A stretch of 64,000 nt of DNA from Colletotrichum lupini (GCF_023278565.1 NC_064680.1:4216001-4280000); one strand, 5' to 3'; counted from the stretch's first letter, positions 47,523-59,976 are shown. Program-made: numbers and translations. The notes: generated by a model not told the origin, from the letters alone.

Positions 47523-48274
47523 AAGTAGCAGCAGCACGTTAAATCTTTCTCAAGGCTAATTGAATATTTGAAAGCTCGATGAGAATGAATCATCCACAGT
47601 GGTTTCGCTGCATGATGATTCACTCTTATATCTGCGATTCATCTCAGCTATGATTTATACTTGAGCTTTCCAGTGCCTAAAACAGCACTTACAAAGAGCA
47701 TCCACATCCTACGTACGTTCGCGAAATAGGAAATCCCGTCAATCCTGCATATTTTAGTTTCCTACAGAAGATTGTCGCTAAACCATAAAGGTGACACGCC
47801 GACATTCGTCAGGCCGTAGGAGGTGGTTGGCGGTCGGCTCTCATCAGGCACCCCGATCGAGCTAATGTCGGACGGGCATTCCTATTGAGGAAATCTGTCT
47901 CAAGTCTGTCCATTCCAGATGTCTAGATTTCCCGACACCGAGCCAAGAGGGCAACTGGCCAAGGAAAATGCCAGTTTCCTCACCAGTACAAACTGGGCGG
48001 TGGCACTGCGTCACTTTTGTCAACCTTCATTCCCAGTCACCAATTGTCAGGTGGCAGCTCTTGTGAGAAACTTAGCTAGTCAAAGACTGGGTGTTCGCCA
48101 GCGAAGTTTGAGAAATTCGGGCGCTAATTGGTTTCGTAACGTACGTTTTTCGGGTTATCACTAATCTGGGCAGCGCGTACCATGACTCGAATTAGTAAAT
48201 AGACATACTAGCATCAATATTAATACTGCGCTGGTACGCGAATGGTGCCAAAGCTGCCGCTACAGATGTTGCTA
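47523..48274. other. Intergenic DNA, nothing recognised
   Basis: 750 bp between the P450 relic's 5' end and the stop of the transporter. One plus frame (47919-48164) has no motif. It would hold the P450 promoter. Confidence 0.5.
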
Positions 48275-49839
48275 CTACATTTGTACAGCAAATTCCTGGT
48301 GCTCTGCCGTTGACGGGCCATTCGGCATACCCTTGCCTTTGTCTTCTGAGCTCATTTCTCCCGAGGATTCGCTTTCCGAGAATACATGACTCCTCCAAGC
48401 TCTGACGGGTATCCTCTCAGTGAAAAATCTCGAAATCTCCAAACTTGATCTGCCTGCGGTTTCGCCCACACAAAACCATGTCCACAGTATGGAGAGACAC
48501 GTCGTTCCGGCGTATACGAAGCCTACCATTGGACCTAGTCCAGCATCGTAGTATAGATAGGGCGCGGTGAACGAGACCACCCAGGTTGTCAGGTAAAAAA
48601 TGACGATACTCGCGGACATGATCTTGTTCTGGTTGGGACCGACTGCCATTTCCCGAGCGACCGTGTACGCAAGGGGGCCAAGACCGAAGTTGAAGCCAAC
48701 TACGACGACAAAGGAAGACACTACAATGACGTATTGTGTCGAAGATGTAAGCGGCTTGACCGCCACGCCGCCGATAATGATGAAGGCCACCAGCATCATC
48801 AAGTTGGTGATCATGAGGTTGGTACGGCGGCGCACTTTGTTGACAGTGATTATAGAGGCGCCCACGGCGAAGATTTGAACAATGTTGGTGATCAGTTGAA
48901 CGAGAAAAGGGTCGCCCAACCCAATTGCCTGTACGAATACAACACCATAAACGTAGAAGAACAGAATGCCGCAGATCTGCTGACTGAACATGGCTCCAGC
49001 CGAGTAGATCAATTTGCGTCTTTCGATGGGATCCGTTATCAGGGCTCCCCATGAGGAGAATTCGGCATGTTCCTCTTCGACATTTTTGGCATTTTCAGCT
49101 GTAGCCATATCCTCTGACGGGTCGTAGTTCGGGTTGCTCTGATTGATCTTGCGAAAACTTTGCTCGGCCTCTGTATGACGGCCCTTGAGAACGTACCACA
49201 GCGGGCTCTCCGGAATGAAGGGAAGAAGGGCGGCCATGATTAGAGGAAGAATGACAAGGCCTCCCATAGGAACACGGTATCCCAGAGAGCTTGCGATGCT
49301 CTTGGTGCCCTGGTTGATCGCGGATGCGCATAACTGAGACCAGGATTGGAGAAATTGGAAGCACATGAGTGCTGGTCCTCGGATGCCCAAGGGTGCAACT
49401 TCACCGATGTACAGCAATGAAGTGACGGTAAACTGGCCCACTCCGAGGCCAATCAAGATGCGTCCGACCACAAGTAGGGCTTCTGAGCTGATTGTGTCTG
49501 CGACTTGACAAATGCCGCCGATGAATATGCAGAATGAAGCCAGCCAGAACGTGGACTTTCGGCCGTAGCGATCATTGAGGGGAGCAGCAATCATTGCGCC
49601 AAGCAAGTCGCCAATGTAAATAGCGGAAGCTGTGAGAGACTGGAAAGACGAAGACAGAGCGAGCTTGCCGGCTTGCCGGTGGCATCACGGACGTCTCCGT
49701 AATCATTCTTGAACTCCTGCATGGCCAATACACCGTTGTAGTACGTATTGTCATATCCATAGCAGAGGGCTCCGATGGCTGATACAGCACAATAAAAGAT
49801 TGCCCATTTATGATGTACCCAGGTGGTTCGTAGTGGCAT
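48275..49839 (-). pseudogene. MFS sugar transporter disrupted by an 8-bp tandem duplication
   Basis: The gene reads from ATG 49839 (MPLRTTWVHHKWAIFYCAV) to a stop at 48275. Family motifs are NDRYGRKSTF, PESPLWYVLKGR, QQICGILFFYVYG, and GETAGRSSLEISRFF near the C-terminus, with 12 hydrophobic spans. It belongs with fungal plasma-membrane hexose or glycoside permeases; the substrate is unknown. At 49664-49679 the octamer CTTGCCGG (plus strand) is repeated head to tail, shifting the frame after VRDATGK. With one octamer the frame would be continuous at 518 residues, the normal family length, so the duplication is almost surely the sole lesion, unless it is a sequencing or assembly error. No splice pair rescues it. 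The second copia element sits 187 bp upstream of the ATG, in the promoter. Confidence 0.85.
49664..49679. repeat. 8-bp tandem duplication inside the sugar transporter
   Basis: CTTGCCGG twice in direct succession (49664-49671 and 49672-49679). It accounts exactly for the frame change between the two halves of the transporter. Confidence 0.85.
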
Positions 49840-50021
49840 TTTGAAGTATAAAAACCGGACGTTTGGCCAGGATGACGGGTGTTTCGAAAGCAGTGGCGTA
49901 CGGCAAGTGAGAAATTCTAGAAGAAAGACAAGCTTAGACCACAAGAAATAGGGATGATAAACAGGTCGCCTGAAGAACTCAGACCAGACTTTTGGGAGCG
50001 GATCATGGTTCCAATTTAAGG

Positions 50022-50026
50022 AAATC
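50022..50026. repeat. Copia copy 2 target-site duplication, left
   Basis: AAATC directly before the TGTTGG terminus; the same five bases follow the CCGACA terminus at 57112-57116. Five-base duplications are normal for copia integrases. Confidence 0.88.
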
Positions 50027-50231
50027 TGTTGGTATCCCTATTACAGGGTAGTTAGTTCGAACCGTAGTTGATAAAGAGATTAATTGAACTATATGAATAT
50101 CTGCGTAGTAGGTATAAAAAGGAGGTTCTAACCGTAGGTTAGGCTAGCTATAATAATCGTAAATAGGGCCCCTAATTAGCCCTTATATAGTCGGCTAGAT
50201 ACCGTAATTAAATTAAACTTTTAATCTAATA
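50027..50231 (-). repeat. 3' LTR of copia copy 2
   Basis: 205 bp, direct repeat of 56907-57111. It keeps the intact outer TGTTGG, while its inner end is RIP-changed (TCTAATA instead of TCCGACA). Confidence 0.92.
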
Positions 50232-53200
50232 CTGACTTTCTCTTTTTTTTATCGATTTAACTATTACGGTTAGAGGTATAATTCGACCTTGGGCCCGTTT
50301 ACTAAGTCGTCTCCTTTTCCTCCTTTTCTCTACTCTTTTTATATAACCTATCCCTTTATTTATATAGTAACTTTTCCGCTACTTACGAATTACTCTAATC
50401 CCTTATTTAGTATTACTTTTATAAAAGCGTTTACGAGGTTATTTTTATTATTAATTTAATAAATCTTAAGTATCTTGCGCCTTTCGTACGATTACTTAAG
50501 GGCTATAATATTAATTATAAGCCTTTTTTTTTTGTTATTCTTAATTTAATAAGGTATTTATATAGCGAGTAAGAATCGGTATAAATAACCGTTAGAATAA
50601 GTAAAAGGCTAATTTAATTAGTAATTTTCCTTAGCGTTATTAAAATTGCATAAGAGAGGTTAACGCTATTAATTATATTATAGACTTCTAACGCTAGTAT
50701 ACTTCTTATTATTTATTTATTTTTAGTTAATAAGTAGTAAATTATATTATTATATATAGTAAGTTCGCTCTTGCCTATACTCTCATTAGCTAGGATAATA
50801 ATATACCCTAATTATAAAATAAGGTCGTTATTATTTATAAATAACTTATTAATAAAGACGTAAAGCTTATTAGTTATAAAGTTAATTAGGTAGTAAACGA
50901 GACCTTAATCGAGATTTATCTATTACTACTTAAGCTACTTATTAAGTACCTCGACGTTTTATTTAATTAGATTTATAGCCTACGCTACTTTAGTATAGTT
51001 AAAAGTTACCTCGGGCTAATAAATATTTATAATATATACCCCTCGCGCGAGCTTAGTTTTATACCGCTTCTTAACGTTAGTTACGTTCGGATTAACGAGG
51101 TTAATCTTCTCGCCTTACCCCTTTTATTAAAAAATAACGGTTTCTTTTTTAATTATAAAAATCCCGCTATTAAATATTAGGGGGGTATTTATTATAAGGA
51201 CCTCTTTTAACTTTATTATAAAGCCCGCTTTTTAGAGCTCTTTATCCTCTTTTTTTATAAAGTTAATATTAAATAAGCTTAATATATCGTCGGTTTATAT
51301 TTTAATAATCCTAAATTAGTCGCCTTTATACTCCGTGATTAGTAAGTACGGGTTATACGTAGAGGTAATTATTAATAGTTAATTAATATAAAAATCGTAA
51401 TAAGTAGCTTATTAATAAGTGCCCGATTTTACGAGCCTATATAGTAGCTTAAGCACTTTAATAATCGTACTTTCTAAGTACTTACTAGCTATTTCTTTTA
51501 GTAAATGGGCCAGGATTTTTTTTATAAGCCCTGTGGCCGATTAGGTATATACCTAGGTAATATTACGGCTCTAAATCTCGTATCCCTTCTTTTATAATAA
51601 TACTATTAGTACTATTATTAATCGTTAGCTATAGCGCTATATAGTGGGCAATTATATAAGTAGCGTCGCCTTTTTAACGTTACTATACCCCTAAATTATA
51701 TATCTAGACTTTTTATATAGCTAGGGTGTTCCTTTCCTTTTAATCTTACGAACTATTTATAATTTAAATATATAGAGGTTTATATATTTTTCTAAGTTAT
51801 ATAGGATAAATCGATAGACCCCTCGATTATAAAGAGTATTTACTTTAATAAGATCTAATCCCTTATATAGCTTTCTAATAGTTATAATTACGCCTTCTTT
51901 ACGTAGTTTAACCGTTAGCTCGAAATCGGCTTTCTCTTTTATTATATAAAAAGTATTAATTACCTTATCGTTAGTAATAAATTACCGCGTTAGGGCTTAC
52001 CGTCGTAGTCTTTTATAACGTCTCGCTAGTAATATTAGTACCCTTTTGGCAATTTCCTCTTCCTCATCGTTTATTAATATTACTACGACGATTTCGTTAA
52101 GGATAATTTCCTATGCCTCTGTTATAGGTTATATAGTTTCCCCTAGCTCTTCTTCTTTTTATAGGTTAGAAATTACCTCGTTAGGATTTATATAGTACGG
52201 TTTAACTACTATAATTAATACTTCGAGAGGCTAGTTACAATTTCTTATAACTATATAAGAGCGCTCGTTAATAAAAATTAACTTATATAGCCTAGCTTAT
52301 TATTAGGTAATTTTGCGCTATATTTATATATCCGAATTTAGTAATATATTTAGATTATCCCTTATATTAAGCTTATTACGCGTAGTAATTACCTCGTTAA
52401 TTTACTTTTTTATACTTACCTCGCGTAGTGCTTATATTACTTTTTTAACTACTCGGGCTCGTTAGCTTACGCTTAGTAACGGTAGCGAGGCTAAGGTCGT
52501 TTTTAAATATACTCTAAATATTAATAGCGTTAGTATAAGTCCGTTAGGCCCTATAGTATCGTTATAGTATTTAAGTACTATCTAGAGGCATTCGTTATTA
52601 GTAGAATCCGGATTTTCCTTTTTAATAATTCTAAACGCCCTTTTTAACTACTAATATACCCTTTTTACTTTTCTAATACTATAGTGCGCTTTAATAAGTA
52701 CGATTTTTAGCTATATACCGTAAGCCGTCGTATTATCCCTAAATTCTACTAACTTAAAGCTAGTACTAGCGTCGGTTCTAATACCGTCTAGCGGTCCTTA
52801 GTATATATTAATCTAGCTTTTTCGTAAGGCTACTTATATTATTTTTATTTATAAATCCCGGAAGAATTGCCCTACTTAGAAGGATATAGCTATGTTAATT
52901 ATATATAATACTAGCCGATTATTTAAGTAGAAGATATTAACGACGATTTCCTAATTAAAATTAAGCTTATTACGCAATTTAAACTTAAATTTGCGTAGGC
53001 TCTACGTATTTATTTAGTATTAATAGCATACTTTTATTAACTACTCTAGCGCCCTTATTTCGATATTATTATTACTTAATTACTTTAAAAACTTATATAG
53101 CCTCGTAACTAACGGGTACCTAAATCTTTAGTATAGTCTTCTAAGCTTACTTTCCGTTAAGTAATTAATTAACTTCGTATCGTTAGTAAGCTTTATAAAC

Positions 53201-56200
53201 GCATACCCCCATCGTCGTTCGACTATTTCGAAATACTTATCGCTAGAGATTCTATTCCTCGTATTATTAAATATAATACTTAGTTAATTTATATTTTTTA
53301 AATATAGGAAAAATGGGGTATTAACGGGTAAAATATAAAAAGTTATTGTTCTGAAATATATCTCTATTTTTACTATACCTAGGGCGACGATTTCCTTACT
53401 TAGGCCGAAACTAATCCTTATAATACTTATTATTAACGTATTAAGTATTACTAGCATAATTTTTTATAGTACTTAGAATTACCTTTTTCTTTTAGTTAAT
53501 TATTACGATACCTTAGTATTCAGGATAATCTTATAAAAATCGTTTAGGCCGTACTTTTTATTTACGTAAAATACTTATACGAGCTTAGTATTCGAGGGAT
53601 CTAAGTAATATAAAAAGGACCCCTCTAGCTACCCCTAGATTTGCTTAGTATTATATTCCTTTTCTTTAGATATTAAGAGAGATAACGTCTTCTCTTTAAT
53701 CGTTAAGAGAATAGGCTTCGGCCCTATTAAATTCGCCCTTTTGGCCGCCTCCGTATCCGTTATTTAAGGGACCTTCCCTTACTATCCGTAAATAAAAGCC
53801 TACTTATTAAGAGCTTTTACTACCCTCTATTTATTTAGCCTCGTATATCCTCTAGAGGCTAACGGGGCGAAAAAAGAGTAGTTAATATTATTAATTTCGT
53901 TATAATCTAATTTATTAGTATAGAGGGTAAGATTTTTTTTATTTTCTAAATCTCCTATAGGGGGTATATACTTTAGGCTACTACTTTAACTACTATTACT
54001 AGGTTCTATACCCCCTAATTTGCCCTTATATATAATAAGGAATTAGTTAAACCGACGAGGGCTAGTTTTACTATTTACTACCCTCGACTTTTTATATTAT
54101 TTATATAATTTAATACGCTCTTCCTCGGAGTAGTTACTTAACTAATATCTATCCTTTTTATAAATATAATATTACTTCTTTTATTACCCTACTCGTAAGT
54201 TAAATTTTTACTTATTTAACGAATCTAGGCCTCCTTATTAGCGATTACCGTATTTAGCCTCTTTTCCTTTTTTATTATACGTTCGATTAACTTAATATTA
54301 TTAATAAGGGCCGTCGTATACTTAAAAATAAGTTTAGCGTAGCATTCTTACCTTAATATTAAAGCTAGATCTTAGCCTCGAGTAGAGCGTCTCGTAGTTT
54401 TTAAGTACTTAGTATAATATTATTTTTATTTCTAATATATACTAAATTATAATATAGAGATATCCGACTTTCTACTCGTTTATCCCCTTATTTAGCTAGG
54501 TTTTCGCTAGCTTATCGATTTAATTAATAAGCTCTTTAAGGATCTCTACTCGTAATTTACCCTCTATTATCCTAGCTATAAATACGAAAGAAATTACTTA
54601 TAGCTTAAATAAGAGCTCTAGGTTCTTATCGTAAGTCTTAAAGCGGCTTCGGATTACGTTAATTATACTAAAAAAGTCGTTTTAATCGAGATTACGTACC
54701 GCTTCGTAGTAATAATTAGAGGCTTTACTTACGAGTACGATATTAATTATTAAATAGTACTAATATTCCCTAATTCTGACTTTTTCGTAATAATCGTAAA
54801 ATATCGTTAAGGTTTTTTATAAAACCTTATACTTCCTCCCAGAGTATAATTTCTCTTTTAAGAAGATCTTTTTAAGGTCTATAAATTACTTTATATTCGC
54901 TATTAGATTTTCGGTATTTATATACGATCCCTACGTCGCTACGTACTATTAATAACTTCGGGTTATTTACCTCCTTTCTTATTAGCTAATTAGCGCCGAA
55001 TTTCGTATTAATAATAGTAACGAGTTATAGATCGAAATAAGTAGAATTATTAATTATCGTACTTCTAATACTATATTTTACCCTAGTATATCCTTTTATA
55101 ATAATAAATTTCTATTAGTAATTATAAAAAGGAAATCTAAGTCGTTTACTCTTTTTTTAAATTCGTTAAAGCGATTATACGCTCTATTAACCTATACTTA
55201 GTTTTATAGTACGAATTCCTCTTTTATAATTATCGTTACTAATATTTCGTATAGCTCTCGTAATTATAATTATACTAATAATACCCCTCGCCTATAGAGG
55301 AATCTATTAACTATTTTTACGATTCCTAGGCTTATGCTCGCGAACTATTCGTTTAGCTAGTAACTAAGGTCGTTTACGATTTCGTAAAATAGGGGTTACC
55401 CCTATAGCCCCTTTTTCTTATAAACCTTAGTTAAATAAATTAATACTACGTTAATTTACTTATCGTTAGGCTAATTTGCGATTTTATATATCTACGTCCC
55501 CTAATAGTCCGGGTTAATATTTACTTACTTATAAGGGATTAGGATTCTATTTAGGATTAGGTTTCGTCCTCTTCTTTTTTACCTTAACTTACTAAGGGTC
55601 GTGCTTTAGTTTATACCTATATTAGCGGTCGCTAGCGTATTTAATTTTAATAGGGATATATTTAATTTATATACTAGTCGTAGTAAATCCGTACTTTTAC
55701 TACTTAACGAATTTATCGGGGTCCAAGAGATTCCCGCTTTTTCTCGCCGTCTCGTTACTACTCTCGTTTTTACTATTTTTAGTAATTACTATTACTTTTT
55801 TAGATCGCTAGCTATCGTACTTACTAAGATCCTCCTTTTTATTTAGTATAAAAGGGTAAGTTTTAGTAGTTCTTTTTAATAATAGTAGTAGTAAACGTTT
55901 ATATTATTATAAGAAAATATAGTAATTATCCTAAGATCTTTACTAATTATTATTATCCCGTATACTTCTAGCCTCTTAAGCCTCGTACTCTTTATAATCT
56001 CTAAATAGCTTCTTTAGTTAATTTCTTAAAATTAGTAATCTTGCGCCGGGAGCTAATATAAAAAAGAAGCCCTTTAGTAGCCTTTTAGAGGATTCTTTTC
56101 TTTTCCCCTTAAATCCTCGTTTTTTTAGCCTTTTTTTAAGCTAATAATAACTTTAATAAGAAGTTATAAGACTACTTTAAAGTAGCTACCTTTTTCTTAA

Positions 56201-56906
56201 GTTAATATCCGAGATTTATAATACTCTTAACTCAATATTATTAAGACCTCTAAATCCCCTCCTCTCTTATTAAACCGTCCCTTATATTATATTTTTAAGT
56301 AATACCTAGGGAGTAGTTAAGGGAGCTACGAAGAGGTCGTTTAGATCGCGGGCTTAAGGTCGTATTTATAAAATCCTCGTAATAATAGATTTTTTTATAT
56401 ACTATAGATCTCTTAGCTTAATAACTCTTATAAGGTTATTTTTATTATTAAATAAGAATATTTATATTTAGAGATCCCCTTTTTTAATCGCGTAGTACTT
56501 TTTTATATTATATTATTAAGCTCGTTCGTTGCGCTAATTAATTAAATAAGTAGTCGTTACGTAAATATTTTTTTTTATTAATTTAACTAATTAATTTCTA
56601 ATCGCGGGCCGGCTATAGAAAAGTCGTTTAATAAAAAAGCTACTCGGGGCGACGGTAAAAGGCTAATTACTTAAGCGGTTTTATTAATTAACGTAGTTTA
56701 ATATAATAAACGTCGACTTTTCGTAAGTAATAAAGGGCTACGATTACTTAATTCCGTACGGTATTCGAGAATCGCTTCTTTTTTCGTTTATTTTTATAAG
56801 GTTAATTAGTACGAATCTCCTATCCCGTGCGGGATTAAGAGGTTATCTCTTTTACGTAGCAAGATACCTTACTAATCTACGATAGTAGAATTTAATTACT
56901 AATTAG

Positions 56907-57111
56907 TATTAGTATCCTTATTATAAAGTAGTTAGTTCGAACCGTAGTTAACGAAGAGATTAATTAAACTATATAAATATCTGCGTAGTAGGTGTAAAAA
57001 GGAGGTTCTAACCGTAGGTTGGGCTGGCTACGATAATTATAAATAGGGCCCCTAATTGGCCCCTGCGCAGTCGGCTGGATGCCGCGGTCGAATTGGACTT
57101 CCAATCCGACA
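56907..57111 (-). repeat. 5' LTR of copia copy 2
   Basis: 205 bp. The outer 60 bp are unmutated (CAGTCGGCTGGATGCCGCGG region), the inner part RIP-changed. This is the best template for the ancestral LTR in the window. Confidence 0.92.
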
Positions 57112-57116
57112 AAATC

Positions 57117-57600
57117 TCATCCGGGGCATCTGTGGGGTTGCGGGGTGCAGGTCTGGGGAAAGTTGTTATTGTAGACGTTGGAGTAGTACAAGGATGTGGA
57201 GAGGACTTGTACGATCCGGGGAGGCCGACCGTGCCTCCTGAGATTTACCAAATGCGGACGTCCGACGTGAAAGCCGCCGATCGAGCTTTCATGAGGCAAT
57301 GCTTGCTAGTCGATACATGAACCCCAAATTTGACGGGAAATCGAACTGACGAATAAGCTAGGTTTCAGTCGTCAAGTCATCGGGATGAGGTCTCGGACGA
57401 CTGAGTCAAGCCTTTCCTTCTGCGAGACTTCAGCACCACGATAGTAAATACGTTGTACATTGAGCTCGACTACTCGATCCATTTGTCAGCCTCGATCTCA
57501 GAGTCCATGTAGGATTAAACAATCTAGACCTTTCCTGGTCTCGCGCTCAGTGTGCAGAGCTGAAGGGATACCATAACACGGTCAGTTCCTCGCTGGAACA
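57117..57600. other. Intergenic DNA right of copia copy 2
   Basis: Normal composition directly outside the element. Short frames without motifs. No gene recognised. Confidence 0.5.
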
Positions 57601-57609
57601 TGCAATTTG

Positions 57610-59233
57610 ACGCGCTGGCTGTGCCCAGACCGACACTTTGATCTCTGTCCGCGGAGGCAATCACTATTACTACTCAGGCTTAGCCAGGATTGAAAGTGCT
57701 CCAGGCGTCTTCTGCCTTATCCCTGTGACCGACAGAAACTTCTCTTTCGGTTGGAAAGGGGCTTATCTCGCTGGCACGTTCGATTCCATGCTCGAGCGGG
57801 GTCAAGAATGGAGTGGCCCCTGAGACCCTCATGGCCTCGACCACAGATAACACGCCTAGTTTTGGAGGCCACTTGATCTTACCCAAAGAAGCAGGTCAAT
57901 GACGGTGTTGGCAACAGCACTTTGAGCGAGAGATCGCTTTGTGTAGGACTAAGTATGTAATATCGATCTTTTACACATGTTCAGTGCCTCCTGTACTTGA
58001 TAGCCGAAGAATTCCTTCCATGCGAGCACGGAAGCTTTGCTTGGACTAGGAGCCTCATACTACTTCCATAGGGGGTTTCAGTATGTAGAGTGAAGTTTGG
58101 AGAAGAGGCTGTGTCAGATACTTCATTTTCTGCACCTATGTCTACTGCATTCTGGCATGAGACTTTCGATTGGGGGCTTGCCCCTACAAAAGAAAATCAA
58201 AATTTGAGCAGCGAGCAGTATGGAACACTTGGCGAAACAAGTAGTAGATGTTGATGTTTCCATGAAGCCCCTAGTGACATGAAAGTTGCGTTATGGTCGG
58301 GTGCTTACTAGTACGAACTTCCAGGCAGCCGGTCAAGCCGATCCTTAATAATGCGACCATCCCCATAAGCCGAAGCATCTCGATACCCAGAGTAAAGTTC
58401 ATGCGCCCTGAAGTATGAAGCTGTCTACCATCTCCGTCTCCATCTGTCTGCGACTGCTATATGCTTCTTTTACCCACACATGCCGAAGCCAGACTGCAAC
58501 GTGAGGAAATGCGAGTGCTGCTTCAATACTTGTAAGAGTGGCTCGTGAAAGTGAGAATTAAAATTTATGGCCAATATAGATCCATCTAGTCTTCAATAAT
58601 TCAATAGTTAATTAGACAAAGGCACGGGCATTGCCTGTGACAATCCGTCGCAAAAGGGACCCGCTCCGCACATTCTTATAAATCAAGTGCGGACTTCCTA
58701 CTTGGGCACCAGTTGTGACGTTTATGTCTCCTACGAAACCAGTGCCAAGTAAACTAAACCCGCTATCTTTGCATGAGATTCAAGAGTGAGCATCTAACTT
58801 GGTACGTCAGTTGTGGACTTTGAGTAGTTCCATCTCCATCCAGCAGATCCAGATCCAGGCCATCAACAAATCCCAGCTCGAGTTGATGCGACGAAACGGC
58901 GGGAATCCTCACCGACTCGGGGAACAGTCGCAGCCTCTTAGCTTTGTGAACCTACGGGCAAGGTGGGAGAACGCAAAAGACGACGATGCCATTTACAGAG
59001 CTCAGCAGCGCACAGAAGAGAGAATCAACAAGGTGGCAGATGAGATGGGCCTTGCTTCGGGCTACAAGTACACGAACTACGCCAGCCAATTCCAGGACCC
59101 GTTTGCTGGTTATGGGCAGGCCAACAAGGAACGGTTGAGGTCAATGGCTGACAAGCATGATCCAAGCGGCGTTTTCCGAGAACTCTCCCCTGGCGGCTTC
59201 AAGGTTACAAAAGGTGCCCCTCAGATCCTCTGA
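57610..59233 (+). pseudogene. Remnants of an FAD-linked (berberine-bridge-type) oxidoreductase
   Basis: Two parts of one family are readable on the plus strand. At about 57625-57825, ISVRGGNHYYYSGLARIESA resembles the FAD-binding PCMH segment, where RGGGH...G...I holds the flavin, though the usual Gly-Gly-His spacing is altered. At about 58820-59233 a clear C-terminal BBE domain reads YKYTNYASQFQDPFAGYGQA, NKERLRSMADKHD and GVFRELSPGGFK. The roughly 1 kb between them, which should encode the rest of the flavin and substrate domains, shows no continuous frame. Such enzymes are secreted or secondary-metabolism oxidases. The C-terminal part is convincing; linking the N-terminal piece to it is inference. 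It lies about 75 bp from the 3' end of a convergent cupin gene. Confidence 0.6.
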
Positions 59234-59309
59234 GTGGATAAGTAAGAGGGTTGAAAGTTAAATTTGTCTATAATTCAAGTTGCGTGCTAGTTTTACTTTT
59301 TCTAATGAT

Positions 59310-59976
59310 TTACAACTTAGACTTTGCGTCCTCCTCACGACCCTTCAGGTTTGGGTGGGGAACTCTGACGGGCCGGGTAACGGCGTAGAAAGCAAGGCCT
59401 TCTGACTTGGTAGAGAACTAGACAGAGAGAATACATCATAAGCTTGGAAGTTATAAACATGGGGAATATAAGCTTACCTTGACCTTGGATCCGACGTGGA
59501 AGAAAGCAAAATCTCCAGGTACTAGATGGTGGGTGATCCCAGTAGCCTCATCCTGTTAAAACCACGTTAGTCAGCTCCCTATCTCATGTGCACCATAGCT
59601 TTACACGGTTACGAAGTGACTTACCAAAATGTCAATTTGACCGTTGAGGACGTACTTAGTCTCCTCAAAGTTGTAGTGCGCGGGACGAGCGGGTCCTGCG
59701 ACAATTTTGTAGAAACCCGAGGTGAAGTGAGCAGGTGAGTCCTTTGTGTTTGTTCGGATTCTAGCAAGTTCTCAGCATTTGTTTACCACATCATACATAA
59801 AAGGTTTCTTACGAGTGGAAATCGGCAACAGTCGCGTTCTCGCCCTCCGGGAGGGGGATATACTCGTGGCCGGCGCCCTTGATAACAGTGAGGGGGACTA
59901 GGTTTCCAGACACTGATAAGACACTGGTCAGTTACATGCATTCTCGGGCACTCAAAGATCAGCAACCCAACTCACT
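59310..59976 (-). CDS. Cupin-domain protein, five exons, start codon split by an intron
   Basis: Exons on the minus strand: 59976 (one base of the start codon), 59813-59912, 59625-59760, 59478-59552, 59310-59417; all four introns are GT-AG and phases close to 139 residues. Exon 2 begins TG and the base before the 63-nt intron is A, making ATG; the leader has an in-frame TAA just upstream, so no earlier start exists in this frame. The product reads MSGNLVPLTVIKGAGHEYIP, SGFYKIVAGPARPAHYNFEE, KYVLNGQIDIL, HHLVPGDFAFFHVGSKVKV and ends in RPVRVPHPNLKGREEDAKSKL. It is a single-domain beta-barrel cupin (EutQ-like); HYNFEETKYVLNG corresponds to motif 1, though with fewer metal ligands than usual. 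Enzymatic role unknown. It lies between FAD-oxidase remnants and an amidase. Confidence 0.8.

Larger units (their letters stand above)
50027..57111 (-). mobile_element. Full-length RIP-degraded Ty1/copia LTR retrotransposon, copy 2 (inverted)
   Basis: 7085 bp, same family as 7883-15307 but on the minus strand. LTRs are 50027-50231 and 56907-57111; ends are TGTTGG...CCGACA and the 5-bp target duplication AAATC lies at 50022-50026 and 57112-57116. Read on the minus strand, the RNase H trace falls near 50400-50900, reverse transcriptase near 51000-52200 and integrase near 52300-53100, mirroring copy 1. The purine run beside the 3' LTR is at 50236-50250. It is 340 bp shorter than copy 1, so one copy carries an indel. 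Interior CpA and TpG are nearly gone, but the last 60 bp of the right LTR keep them, preserving close to the unmutated LTR edge. Inactive. Confidence 0.92.

Noticed and set aside
48417..49052. 211-residue minus-strand frame
   Set aside because: Same-strand alternate frame of the MFS transporter, no own motif.
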